Source: Blastocatellia bacterium
Lineage (GTDB): Bacteria; Acidobacteriota; Blastocatellia; Chloracidobacteriales; JADJPF01
Direction: 5' to 3'
Assembly (NCBI GenBank): GCA_016789295.1
Contig: JAEUQL010000166.1
Span: 1 to 7,652 of the forward strand
Length of the DNA stretch: 7,652 nt
Part shown: one piece after another, positions 1 to 5,698 of the stretch
Layout: each line of letters starts with the position of its first letter
Position numbering within the stretch: position 1 is the stretch's first letter
Position numbers and translations under genes: made by a program
The notes under the pieces: generated by a model
What the model saw: only the letters and a program-made list of their open reading frames with translations
Told to the model about the DNA's origin: nothing
Databases searched by the model: none

Positions 1-669
1 ATTACGATTGAAGACCCGATTGAATTTTTGCATTTGCACCGCGTGGCGACCATCAATCAACGGGAACTGGGCAGTGATACGCCGAATTTTGCGATGGCTT
101 TGCGCGCAGCTTTGCGTCAGGCTCCCAAAGTAATTTTGGTTGGTGAGATGCGCGATATTGAAACAATTGAAACTGCACTGACAGCAGCAGAAACTGGTCA
201 TTTGGTTCTCTCTACGCTTCATACATTGGATGCAACAGAAACTATAACGCGCATTGTCTCCATATTTCCTCCACATCAACAGAAAGCCATACGCCTGCAG
301 CTTGCTTCGGTCTTAAAGTCTGTAATCTCTATGAGACTTATTAGAACATCGGACATGCTCTCTCGCGTTCCTGCGTGTGAAATTCTTGTCTCCACACCTT
401 ACATCCGTGATTGCATTGCGACACAAGAGAAGACTCCACTGATTCGTGATGCCATAGCTCAGGGAACTTCACAATATGGTATGCAGACTTTTGACCAGTC
501 ATTGTTTGAACTCTATCAAAGAGGCTATATTGGATACGAAGAAGCTTTGGCTGGTGCTACTAATAGAGATGAATTCATACTCCGCATGCAAGGTGTACAA
601 TCTTCGGCTGATCAAGCACGCGAAGAGATGCAGAGGTCTATTTCAGGTCGTTCTATTATTCGTCAATAA
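1..669 (+). CDS. pilT: Type IV pilus retraction ATPase PilT, 3' part (5' end outside window)
   Basis: PilT is the cytoplasmic hexameric ATPase that drives pilus retraction and twitching motility. The frame is open from base 1, so the gene is cut by the window edge; 222 codons of a protein usually near 350-370 residues are present, and the Walker A half is missing. Seen directly: the Asp box ITIEDPIE at the very start, Walker B VILVGE at visible residues 44-49, the His box running to LSTLHT near residue 75, then FPPHQQK and the C-terminal GMQTFDQSL segment typical of PilT rather than PilB. The LHTLDATET variant replaces the commoner LHTNSA. The TTG at 28 is internal, not a start. G+C falls from about 51% in the first 120 bases to about 43% after. 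PilU is the main alternative. The stop is TAA, two bases before recX. Confidence 0.93.
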   Translation: MTIEDPIEFLHLHRVATINQRELGSDTPNFAMALRAALRQAPKVILVGEMRDIETIETALTAAETGHLVLSTLHTLDATETITRIVSIFPPHQQKAIRLQLASVLKSVISMRLIRTSDMLSRVPACEILVSTPYIRDCIATQEKTPLIRDAIAQGTSQYGMQTFDQSLFELYQRGYIGYEEALAGATNRDEFILRMQGVQSSADQAREEMQRSISGRSIIRQ

Positions 670-671
670 CT

Positions 672-1145
672 ATGAATGATAACTACCAGAAACTCTTTGA
701 TCGAGCAATCAGAATACTCTCACGTCGTAGCTGTTCAGTAGAGATAATGCGCAAAAAACTTCTTGAAAAAGGAGATCCAGAACTTACAGACCGTGTTGTA
801 GATCGTCTGGTAGAACTTGGATACTTAAACGATCAGAATTTTGCACTCAGTTATGCTAGTAATAAACTAAGTGTTAAAGCTTTAGGAAAAGCGAGACTCA
901 AACGAAGCCTAAAAGAGAAGAGTGTACCAGACGAGATAATAGATGAGACTCTCTCAAAAGTTTATACGGAAGACGAAGAAGAGAGACTGTGTGATCAAGC
1001 TTTGGGAAAGCATTTGCGAGTTTATGGAAAACCTGAAGATCAAAAAGGAGCTAAGAAACTTTTTAATTATCTTCTAAGATTAGGGTTCAGTTACGATATG
1101 ATTATGAAAAAAATTCGCTCTGTCAAACTCTCCGATATGGAATAG
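672..1145 (+). CDS. recX: Regulatory protein RecX
   Basis: RecX binds RecA filaments and tunes their activity in recombination and the SOS response. The product is 157 residues, within the family range, and is almost wholly alpha-helical. Visible family marks are the N-terminal AIRILSRRSCS..E..KKL helix (residues 12-30), V..RLVELGYLNDQNFA at 43-58, a repeated helical unit over about 75-115 with acidic DEEE at 101-104, and a last unit with LLRLGFSYDMI at 134-144. The ATG at 672 lies two bases after the pilT stop. No good Shine-Dalgarno sequence precedes it (the nearest GGTC is over 20 bases away), so translation probably depends on ribosomes finishing pilT. RecX commonly sits next to recA or alaS; the pilT neighbour is less usual and implies no shared function. 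An inverted repeat spans its stop codon. Confidence 0.88.
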   Translation: MNDNYQKLFDRAIRILSRRSCSVEIMRKKLLEKGDPELTDRVVDRLVELGYLNDQNFALSYASNKLSVKALGKARLKRSLKEKSVPDEIIDETLSKVYTEDEEERLCDQALGKHLRVYGKPEDQKGAKKLFNYLLRLGFSYDMIMKKIRSVKLSDME

Positions 1146-1174
1146 TAACCTTCCTCCAGCAAATTTGACAGAGC
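1117..1174 (-). terminator. Inverted repeat across the recX stop; possible - strand terminator
   Basis: GCTCTGTCAAA at 1117-1127 is perfectly complementary to TTTGACAGAGC at 1164-1174, giving an 11-bp stem around a 36-base loop that contains the recX stop and a small inner pairing (GGAA 1139-1142 with TTCC 1151-1154). On the - strand the stem is followed by GAA and seven T (A-run 1107-1113 on the + strand), so a leftward transcript from the permease gene could end here, inside recX. No T-tract follows on the + strand. The large loop and AT-rich stem make it weak. Confidence 0.35.
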
Positions 1175-1188
1175 AAGCAAATTATAGA

Positions 1189-1214
1189 AGTCACCAAGAA
1201 TAACAGTCACCAAG
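1189..1214. repeat. Two direct copies of AGTCACCAAG
   Basis: The 10-base word AGTCACCAAG occurs at 1189-1198 and 1205-1214, a 16-base period with AATAAC between. It lies just after recX. It is too short to assign a function and could be a small duplication. Confidence 0.45.
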
Positions 1215-1237
1215 TAGGAAAAAACATCTTTACAAAT

Positions 1238-1272
1238 TGCAGGATGCAGAGTCTGCTTCTCTTCATCCTGCA
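1238..1272. terminator. Long hairpin between convergent genes
   Basis: TGCAGGATG (1238-1246) pairs with CATCCTGCA (1264-1272). After one C/T mismatch, AGAG (1248-1251) pairs with CTCT (1259-1262), leaving a 7-base loop, TCTGCTT. The total is 13 bp with one internal mismatch. The hairpin is strong on either strand. Neither side has a clean U-tract (AATTTGTAAAG follows on the - strand), so it may be an mRNA 3'-end stabiliser or a Rho-assisted end rather than a classical intrinsic terminator. It sits between recX and the oppositely oriented permease gene, where a bidirectional 3' end would be expected. Confidence 0.5.
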
Positions 1273-1360
1273 GCAAGGGAGGTGTACAACCTAGCTTCAA
1301 TCAAACTACAAGTTACCCAATCCCTAGAATTTCTATTTAGGCCAGGCTTAATATAAGCTA

Positions 1361-1437
1361 TTGTCCAAGACTTGTCTAGTCTTTGTCCAAGATTTGTCCA
1401 GGTTCTGTCCAGATAGTTGGAGGTATTTGTCCAAGCG
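1361..1437. repeat. Array of 11-bp direct repeats, TTGTCCA core
   Basis: Cores start at 1361, 1372, 1383, 1394, 1405 and 1427, each exactly 11 bases (once 22) after the previous one: TTGTCCA, TTGTCTA, TTGTCCA, TTGTCCA, CTGTCCA, a degenerate slot at 1416, and TTGTCCA. The four-base spacers vary (AGAC, GTCT, AGAT, GGTT, GATA, AGCG). A conserved 7-mer on an 11-bp pitch is the layout of PhoB-type (OmpR-family) operators, whose E. coli core is CTGTCAT. That is a resemblance only: the array lies between two gene 3' ends with no start codon nearby, so a promoter role is not evident. Plasmid-type iterons or a minisatellite are alternatives. Confidence 0.75.
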
Positions 1438-1522
1438 AAAGAAGACCCAAAAGGTAGATACATGGAATAAACTCTTTTTTTTGAAATATTAACGGCTTTT
1501 TGCAGTGCTGAAAGGAGGAGGT

Positions 1523-2281
1523 CTATTTAGAGAATTTTGTCCAATTCTGAATAAAGATTAAAACTCCCATAAAGATCAGGAAGATAGCAAATGATCTTTT
1601 TAAGGCGGATTGTGAAACATATTTTGTTAAGTAGGTACCCAAGAAGCTGCCCATTATTGCTACAGCAGTGAAGCTAAGCATAGTTTTCCAGTCGATTTTT
1701 ACATGATCAACATAGCCCAGAAAGCCTGCTACTGAGTTCATAGAGATTACCAATAAAGAAGAACCTACAGCTCGCTTCATCTCTATTTTTGCCAAAAGAA
1801 CTAATGCAGGTACTATAAGAAAACCACCGCCAACACCAACTATTCCTGTCAAAAGCCCTATAGATGTTGCCACAAGCAGAATCTTTACAAATGCAACCTC
1901 GTGTCTAGTTTCCTCTGAAAGCTTTGGAGTTTTGGAACGAAACATAAAGAGAGCCGATGAGATCATCACAAGAGCAAAAAGGCTCAATTGGATATAACCA
2001 GGAATGAACTCTGCTATCTTTGCTACAGAGTATGTGGAAAGCATAGCTATTAACCCAAAAGTGGCAGCAACTTTCAGATCAAGATTCCCAGCCCTCCAGT
2101 GTCCTATTGTGCCTACTATGCTTGTAGCTCCAACTACACCCAAGCCCATTGCTATAGCCTCTTTTGGCTGAAACTGGAGTACATAGACAAATATGGGAAC
2201 AGTGAGTATAGACCCACCACCGCCCATCAAGCCCAGTGAAACACCAACTAGTGCTGCAAGGAGTCCAGATAACAGATTCAA
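1523..2281 (-). CDS. TauE/SafE-family membrane permease (putative anion/sulfite exporter)
   Basis: Members are polytopic inner-membrane proteins linked to export of sulfite, sulfoacetate and other organosulfur anions; the substrate here is not predictable. The 252-residue product is hydrophobic throughout with about eight membrane segments and the internal repeat of the family: a first glycine-rich motif LMGGGGSILTVPI at residues 18-30 followed by GHWRAGN at 60-66, and a second, GVGGGFLIVPALV, at 149-161 followed by AVGSSLLVISMNSVAGFLGY at 171-190. The start is TTG at 2281: it is preceded by GGAAAGG with a 7-base gap, the first repeat motif begins right after it, and an in-frame stop lies only seven codons upstream. 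The gene stands alone. The stop is TAG, and the C-terminal codons contain one more TTGTCCA word (1537-1543). Confidence 0.88.
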   Translation of the reverse strand: MNLLSGLLAALVGVSLGLMGGGGSILTVPIFVYVLQFQPKEAIAMGLGVVGATSIVGTIGHWRAGNLDLKVAATFGLIAMLSTYSVAKIAEFIPGYIQLSLFALVMISSALFMFRSKTPKLSEETRHEVAFVKILLVATSIGLLTGIVGVGGGFLIVPALVLLAKIEMKRAVGSSLLVISMNSVAGFLGYVDHVKIDWKTMLSFTAVAIMGSFLGTYLTKYVSQSALKRSFAIFLIFMGVLIFIQNWTKFSK

Positions 2282-2288
2282 TTTTGAA

Positions 2289-2295
2289 CCTTTCC
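2289..2295 (-). promoter_or_regulatory. Ribosome binding site deciding the TTG start of the permease
   Basis: On the - strand GGAAAGG lies seven bases before TTG at 2281. No ATG or GTG exists between the upstream in-frame stop (2300-2302) and this TTG, so the Shine-Dalgarno match fixes the start. Confidence 0.65.
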
Positions 2296-2361
2296 GAATC
2301 TATGCCTTAAATCTACAAATTTTATAGATATGACTTAGATCTAAAAAACGCCAAGAAAGCA

Positions 2362-2399
2362 AAACTGCCAGAGCGAATCTGGCAGTTTGTAACTTTTTT
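2362..2399 (+). terminator. Intrinsic terminator-like hairpin, + strand
   Basis: AAACTGCCAGA (2362-2372) and TCTGGCAGTTT (2378-2388) form a perfect 11-bp stem with loop GCGAA, followed after GTAAC by six T (2394-2399). On the - strand the stem is followed only by an imperfect T-rich stretch. No + strand protein gene precedes it; the permease gene upstream runs the other way. It would therefore end a short unannotated RNA or block read-through. Confidence 0.6.
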
Positions 2400-2402
2400 A
2401 TC

Positions 2403-2416
2403 ACCACTCTTGTGGT
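2403..2416. other. Small hairpin between two terminators
   Basis: ACCAC (2403-2407) pairs with GTGGT (2412-2416) around the loop TCTT. It sits directly between the two larger hairpins and has no U-tract of its own. Confidence 0.4.
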
Positions 2417-2417
2417 T

Positions 2418-2444
2418 ATGCACTCTCGAAAGTGCATCTTTTTT
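2418..2444 (+). terminator. Second intrinsic terminator-like hairpin, + strand
   Basis: ATGCACT (2418-2424) pairs with AGTGCAT (2431-2437) around CTCGAA, followed by C and six T (2439-2444). The U-tract directly after the stem is the classical + strand form. It is the third hairpin within 83 bases and also has no + strand protein gene before it. Confidence 0.6.
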
Positions 2445-2527
2445 GACTTAACATAGAACCCAAATTTTTTAAGAAGCTCTGACTCAAATCTAAAACTAAA
2501 ATGTTTTTAGTCTTCTTCCGATTCTTC

Positions 2528-2533
2528 TATATT
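2528..2533 (+). promoter_or_regulatory. Possible -10 box before the GC-rich island
   Basis: TATATT ends six bases before the first hairpin of the island at 2539-2557, the usual distance to a transcription start. The -35 candidate 16 bases upstream (TTTAGT, 2506-2511) matches the consensus poorly, so this is weak support for + strand transcription. Confidence 0.25.
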
Positions 2534-2538
2534 TCAAA

Positions 2539-2691
2539 GCTGATGGGAGATATCAGCAAACAGGGTAACCGGAACCTCCCCTCCTTCAGAGAACCCCTGT
2601 CTTTCCTGGGTTCAGAGTACAAACCGAACCGTCACCCACTGACGACCCAACCACACCTCCTTAGCGACTGGGCTTATTCGGGCTTGTAAGG
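2539..2691. ncRNA. Candidate structured noncoding RNA (GC-rich island), strand uncertain
   Basis: Counting 2561-2690 gives 73 G+C in 130 bases (56%), against 22/80 to the left and 48/160 to the right. Complementary segments are dense: GCTGAT 2539-2544 with ATCAGC 2552-2557, whose loop GGGAG can pair with CTCCC 2576-2580 as a pseudoknot; ACAGGG 2560-2565 with CCCTGT 2595-2600; GAACCC 2591-2596 with GGGTTC 2608-2613; CGTCA 2630-2634 with TGACG 2640-2644; ACAAACCGAA 2619-2628 with 2677-2687 (one bulge); and CCTTA 2659-2663 with TAAGG 2687-2691. Some are mutually exclusive. A TATATT box at 2528-2533 would suit a + strand start near 2540, but the - strand is richer in G, as structured RNAs often are. 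I do not recognise tmRNA, RNase P, SRP, 6S or a common riboswitch core. A protein role or a degraded mobile element is not excluded. Confidence 0.45.
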
Positions 2692-2702
2692 TCAAAATTT
2701 CT

Positions 2703-2723
2703 GGCTACTCTTAAAAAGTAACC
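2703..2723 (-). terminator. Weak stem-loop downstream of the four-gene operon
   Basis: On the - strand GGTTACT and AGTAGCC form a 7-bp stem with one G-U pair around a 7-base loop, followed by AGAAATTTTG. It lies about 130 bases beyond the stop of the TPR gene and just before the GC-rich island, so it could end the operon transcript. The T-tract is short. Confidence 0.3.
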
Positions 2724-2852
2724 ATAAGAGATGGAAAAGTTATTGTTTATTAACTACTTAAAGCAAACTTTAGTTGGCTTACTTTAGCAGCTTCAGCAAT
2801 CTGTTTCAATCTTTTTCTTGCATTTTTTTACAACTTTTTTACTTGCCCTTTT

Positions 2853-4115
2853 TTAGCTCTTAAGCTTCTTTTTGGCCTCTTGATAAGTGAGTGCCCTTTC
2901 CAGATTGACCTGTTTTGAATCAACTATCTCTCTGTATATCTTTTGAGCCTTTTCTATTTCACCAGACTTCTCATACGCAGTTGCTAGAAGAAACTTATGG
3001 AAAAGGTCATTCTGGTTTGCTTGCTGTAGATGTTCAATAGCAGCTTTGTAATCACCATCTTGGAGCTTCAGATAACCTGCAATATAGTGGTAAGAAGGTG
3101 TAAACTGCTTACCTCTTTCCCCATTTTCTTCTATCATTTTCTGTATCTGCTCAGCCTCTTTCCAAGCCTCTGCGCTTTTACCCATCTTTGACAAAGCACG
3201 CCCTTTGCCGTGATGGAGCCTGCCGAGCCATATCGTTTTTTCTTGCTCTTCCATCGTGCTACCGGGCACTGTTTCATAGCCCTTCTCATATGCCTTGATC
3301 GCGTCTTCAGGTCTGCCATTTTCAAGCATCAATCTTGCGATTGAGTTCCATATAAAGACAGCAGGAAGATCAGGAAAACCACCCGTCCTGATATATTCAT
3401 TTTTATAGTTTTCTAAAGTCTTCAAAGCACTTGCTAGATTGCCTTGATAGATGTAAGTATAAGCAAGTCCATAGTTTGGAGCGAAAGGTGCGGTCTCTTT
3501 CAAACGCCTCTTGAGTGATGCCTGATACATCAACCGTGCCTTTATATAGTTCTCTTTGAGAAGATAGATGTTACCCAAAAAGCTGTAAGCACGTGGTGTT
3601 GTTGGGTCAAGCTTAACAGCTTTCTCGAAAAGTGGTTTAGCTTCGTCGATCTTTCCCTGATTGAAGTAGATCTGGCCAAGCATCATCTTGACAAGCCTCT
3701 CTTGTGGATACTCACTTTCAAGCTCAACAAGAATTTTGACTGCATCATTTGGTTTTTGTGAAAGGTTGAGCGATATAGCTTCAAGATATCGACGCTCTGC
3801 ATCAGATGCCTCTTTTGCAAGCTCCAAAGCTCTATCTATATGTTTTCTGCCTTCGGCTGGAGGAAAAGTAGTTGCTCCTACCAAATAGTGGGCAAACGCA
3901 AAGTTTGGGTCTGCTTCTACAGACTTCTTTGCTAGCTCTTGCACTTTTGCTGGAAGCTGAAAACTATCAACTTGGCGTAGAGCCTGCACAATGTAGCCCT
4001 TTGCCTCTTTTGAATTGGTACTAAAAGTAAAGCTTTTAGCATAAGAAGTAGCAGTTGTTAACAAAACTATTATTGCAACTGCAAAAGTATAAAAAGATTT
4101 TTTCCAAGATATCAT
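2853..4115 (-). CDS. Exported tetratricopeptide-repeat protein
   Basis: The 420-residue product begins with a signal peptide (MISWKK, a hydrophobic core to about residue 22, likely cleavage after SYA at 24-26), so it should be exported across the inner membrane. The rest is TPR-type helical repeat. Clear units lie near residues 140-171 (GQIYFNQGKIDEAKPLFEKA), 174-207, 254-287 (RPEDAIKAYEKG), 294-328 (GRALSKMGKSAEAWKEA), 341-370 (GDYKAAIEHLQQA) and 372-403 (SGEIEKAQKIY). TPR folds bind protein partners, and no catalytic motif is seen. ATG at 4115 follows GGAGAG at 4119-4124. The gene starts 29 bases after the hydrolase stop and is last in the four-gene operon. Its partner is unknown; the neighbouring hydrolase or an envelope complex are guesses from position. 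Confidence 0.85.
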   Translation of the reverse strand: MISWKKSFYTFAVAIIVLLTTATSYAKSFTFSTNSKEAKGYIVQALRQVDSFQLPAKVQELAKKSVEADPNFAFAHYLVGATTFPPAEGRKHIDRALELAKEASDAERRYLEAISLNLSQKPNDAVKILVELESEYPQERLVKMMLGQIYFNQGKIDEAKPLFEKAVKLDPTTPRAYSFLGNIYLLKENYIKARLMYQASLKRRLKETAPFAPNYGLAYTYIYQGNLASALKTLENYKNEYIRTGGFPDLPAVFIWNSIARLMLENGRPEDAIKAYEKGYETVPGSTMEEQEKTIWLGRLHHGKGRALSKMGKSAEAWKEAEQIQKMIEENGERGKQFTPSYHYIAGYLKLQDGDYKAAIEHLQQANQNDLFHKFLLATAYEKSGEIEKAQKIYREIVDSKQVNLERALTYQEAKKKLKS

Positions 4116-4144
4116 ACTCTCTCCATTACAGGTTATTTGTAGGT

Positions 4145-5620
4145 CTACTGTTTAGCAAGTTTTTTTACGTGCCCATCTAGCCAATTTCCTATCTCTTCCA
4201 AAGCTTTTGGTGAAAAAGTCTCTTCTATAAATCCATACTCTGCTATTTGACCTGTTTCACAAGATTGAAACAGGTGGTTGAGTCCCGATAAAGTAACTAT
4301 CTTATAGTCTTTATTACCACCAGCTTTCAACGCTTCATCTATAGCCTTGAGGTTTTCTTTTGCTGGAACTTGTATATCTTTCTCACCATTGAGTGCAAGT
4401 ACCGGGCATTTGATCTGCTTGAGTGCAACAGATGGATCGTAAGCTATCAGACCCCGAAACCAGTCTGAAGTGAGCATGTTTAACTGCATACTTAATGTAC
4501 TTTCTGAAATATTTGCTACTTTTCTCTCATCTTCAGAAAGCGACTCAAGCAGTTTTTTGATCTCCTCCCTAATAGCCTTCTCTGTTGCAGCTTTGTCTGT
4601 CTCTTTCAATATGAGGTCATAAATACGCTTCTGATAAGCACCTAGCTTTTTTACCGTCTCTTCTTTAGTTCCCTCTGCACGTGTGATCAGTTCACCTTGA
4701 AGCATCAGCAGATCTCTTCCAACCATGCCTGGCCCGGCTAAAAGAACAATGAAAGCAACATCAGAAGAGCGTGTAGCAACCATTGGAGCAACTATTCCCC
4801 CTTCACTGTGACCAATAAGACCTATCTGCTTTGCATCTATATCCTTGCGAGACTTTAGGTAGTCGATACCAGCCAGAACGTCTTCAGCAAAATCTTCAGT
4901 AGTTGCTTTTGGAAAATTTCCCGTGGATTCACCTACACCACGGTCATCATAACGAAGCACAGCTATCCCTCGGCGTGTTAAATAGTCGGCAATCACAAGA
5001 AAAGGTTTGTGTTGAAAAAGCTCTTCATTCCTATTTTGCGGACCTGAGCCAGTTATCATTATGGCTACTGGATGCGGTCCTTGGTTGTCAGGAAGAGTCA
5101 GTGTTCCGGCAAGCTTTATGCCAGCCTTCTTGTTTTCGTAAACTACAGTTTCTTCTTTATAAGGATAAGGTTTTTGAGGGTTTTGGGGTCGATTCAAAGT
5201 AAAAGGTTTATCAAGCTTCTTGAAAGTAAGAGGAAAACTTCTTCCTGCCTGCTTCCATTCACCTTTTATCTGCTCGTCTTCAGTCAAAAAGCCATCAAAG
5301 CTTGCTCCAAATCCCTTCAGCTCAAAGTGTAGATTGTTCTGTTGTAGGCTCAGAACATCTATCCTTAAATCATTCAGATTCTGATCTATAACATCTAAAG
5401 TCCCTGAATAAACTGAAGGGGTGTCTGTAGCAGAGGGGGAAATTTTCATTCCAACACGTATCTTTATTGGCCCTGCATCGATTACACCAAACCAAAAACC
5501 TTTGATCGATTTCGTAGTTTGCTGATTCTCAGAAACTACCTGTTTTGCTTGACTCTCTACTTGTGCATAGGAAGAAGGTAGAGACAGGATGAGAAAAGAA
5601 AGCAGAATTACATATTTCAT
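4145..5620 (-). CDS. Secreted alpha/beta hydrolase with N-terminal beta-rich domain
   Basis: This is a serine hydrolase of the alpha/beta fold, probably a periplasmic or extracellular esterase or acyl-peptidase; the substrate is unknown. Numbered from the ATG at 5620 (491 residues): signal peptide MKYVILLSF..SSYA (1-19); a beta-strand-rich domain about 40-135 (GFWFGVIDAG..IKGEW), often found ahead of such hydrolases; and a hydrolase domain from about 160. Visible catalytic parts are TGSGPQNRNE (190-199, oxyanion region), RYDDRGVGES (223-232), nucleophile Ser272 in GHSEGG, Asp415 in NGEKD and His449 in GLNH. A helical cap lies between about 310 and 390. I chose the ATG because it opens directly onto the signal peptide. 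The frame also continues to a TTG at 5674 (509 residues), which lies in a hairpin; neither start has a clear Shine-Dalgarno sequence. The second gene upstream is a flippase-like protein, the gene downstream a TPR protein. Confidence 0.85.
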   Translation of the reverse strand: MKYVILLSFLILSLPSSYAQVESQAKQVVSENQQTTKSIKGFWFGVIDAGPIKIRVGMKISPSATDTPSVYSGTLDVIDQNLNDLRIDVLSLQQNNLHFELKGFGASFDGFLTEDEQIKGEWKQAGRSFPLTFKKLDKPFTLNRPQNPQKPYPYKEETVVYENKKAGIKLAGTLTLPDNQGPHPVAIMITGSGPQNRNEELFQHKPFLVIADYLTRRGIAVLRYDDRGVGESTGNFPKATTEDFAEDVLAGIDYLKSRKDIDAKQIGLIGHSEGGIVAPMVATRSSDVAFIVLLAGPGMVGRDLLMLQGELITRAEGTKEETVKKLGAYQKRIYDLILKETDKAATEKAIREEIKKLLESLSEDERKVANISESTLSMQLNMLTSDWFRGLIAYDPSVALKQIKCPVLALNGEKDIQVPAKENLKAIDEALKAGGNKDYKIVTLSGLNHLFQSCETGQIAEYGFIEETFSPKALEEIGNWLDGHVKKLAKQ

Positions 5621-5657
5621 AGCATTAGTAGTGATTTTTTGGATTTTTGATAAGCTC

Positions 5658-5680
5658 AGTTTTTGAAACGTCAAAAAACT
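5658..5680. other. Hairpin at the alternative start of the hydrolase
   Basis: AGTTTTTGA (5658-5666) pairs with TCAAAAAACT (5671-5680), with one bulged A, around AACG. On the - strand it encloses the possible TTG start at 5674 and lies 18 bases after the upstream gene's stop. It has no U-tract in either direction. It argues against the TTG start or could limit translation from it. Confidence 0.4.
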
Positions 5681-5698
5681 CGGAACAGTTCAAAAAAG

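Larger units (their letters stand above)
2282..2852. other. 571-base region without a convincing protein gene
   Basis: The region spans from the permease start to the stop of the TPR gene. From left to right it holds a palindrome TTAGATCTAA (2335-2344) and a TATAAA-like box (2318-2323, read on the - strand) that may belong to the permease promoter, though no good -35 element pairs with it; three hairpins (2362-2444); an AT-rich stretch with a 7-bp hairpin (2495-2511); a GC-rich island (2539-2691); and an AT-rich tail with two weak stem-loops (2703-2723, 2760-2787) and three T-runs of six or seven near 2823-2854. The 62-codon + frame at 2501-2689 is mostly the GC island translated and shows no protein-like features. 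Confidence 0.6.

Noticed and set aside
1..130. Higher G+C in the first part of pilT as a sign of gene conversion or transfer
   Set aside because: The drop (about 51% to 43%) falls in a conserved motif region with constrained codons and is too small and short to support a recombination claim.
1361..1437. CRISPR array
   Set aside because: The repeat unit is 7-11 bases with 4-base spacers, far below CRISPR repeat and spacer sizes, and there are no cas genes.
1263..1463. 66-codon - strand open frame with an 11-residue repeat (WTN..LDRT, WTNLGQRLDKS, WT)
   Set aside because: The protein repeat is simply the 11-bp DNA array read in three frames (33 bases = 11 codons). There is no good ribosome binding site, and the frame continues through the hairpin at 1238-1272. 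Not called as a gene.
2501..2689. 62-codon + strand open frame over the GC-rich island
   Set aside because: It has no ribosome binding site, an odd composition (His/Pro/Ser-rich after a Phe-rich start) and is set mainly by the base composition of the island. Noncoding RNA explains the base composition better.
2539..2691. Known RNA classes (tmRNA, RNase P, SRP, 6S, T-box, cobalamin, c-di-GMP, TPP)
   Set aside because: I looked for their conserved core words on both strands and found only loose resemblances (for example CAGGGTAACC to the c-di-GMP-I core, or GGGCTTATTCGG to the RNase P 3' end), not the required sets.
2760..2787. 10-bp stem-loop (with two G-U pairs on the - strand) as terminator of the TPR operon
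   Set aside because: No T-tract follows on the - strand, and the stem is AT-rich. Mentioned only as part of the gap.
3134..3325. Open frames opposite to or overlapping the TPR, hydrolase, flippase and GT-C genes
   Set aside because: They lie wholly within well-supported genes in other frames and have no recognisable motifs.
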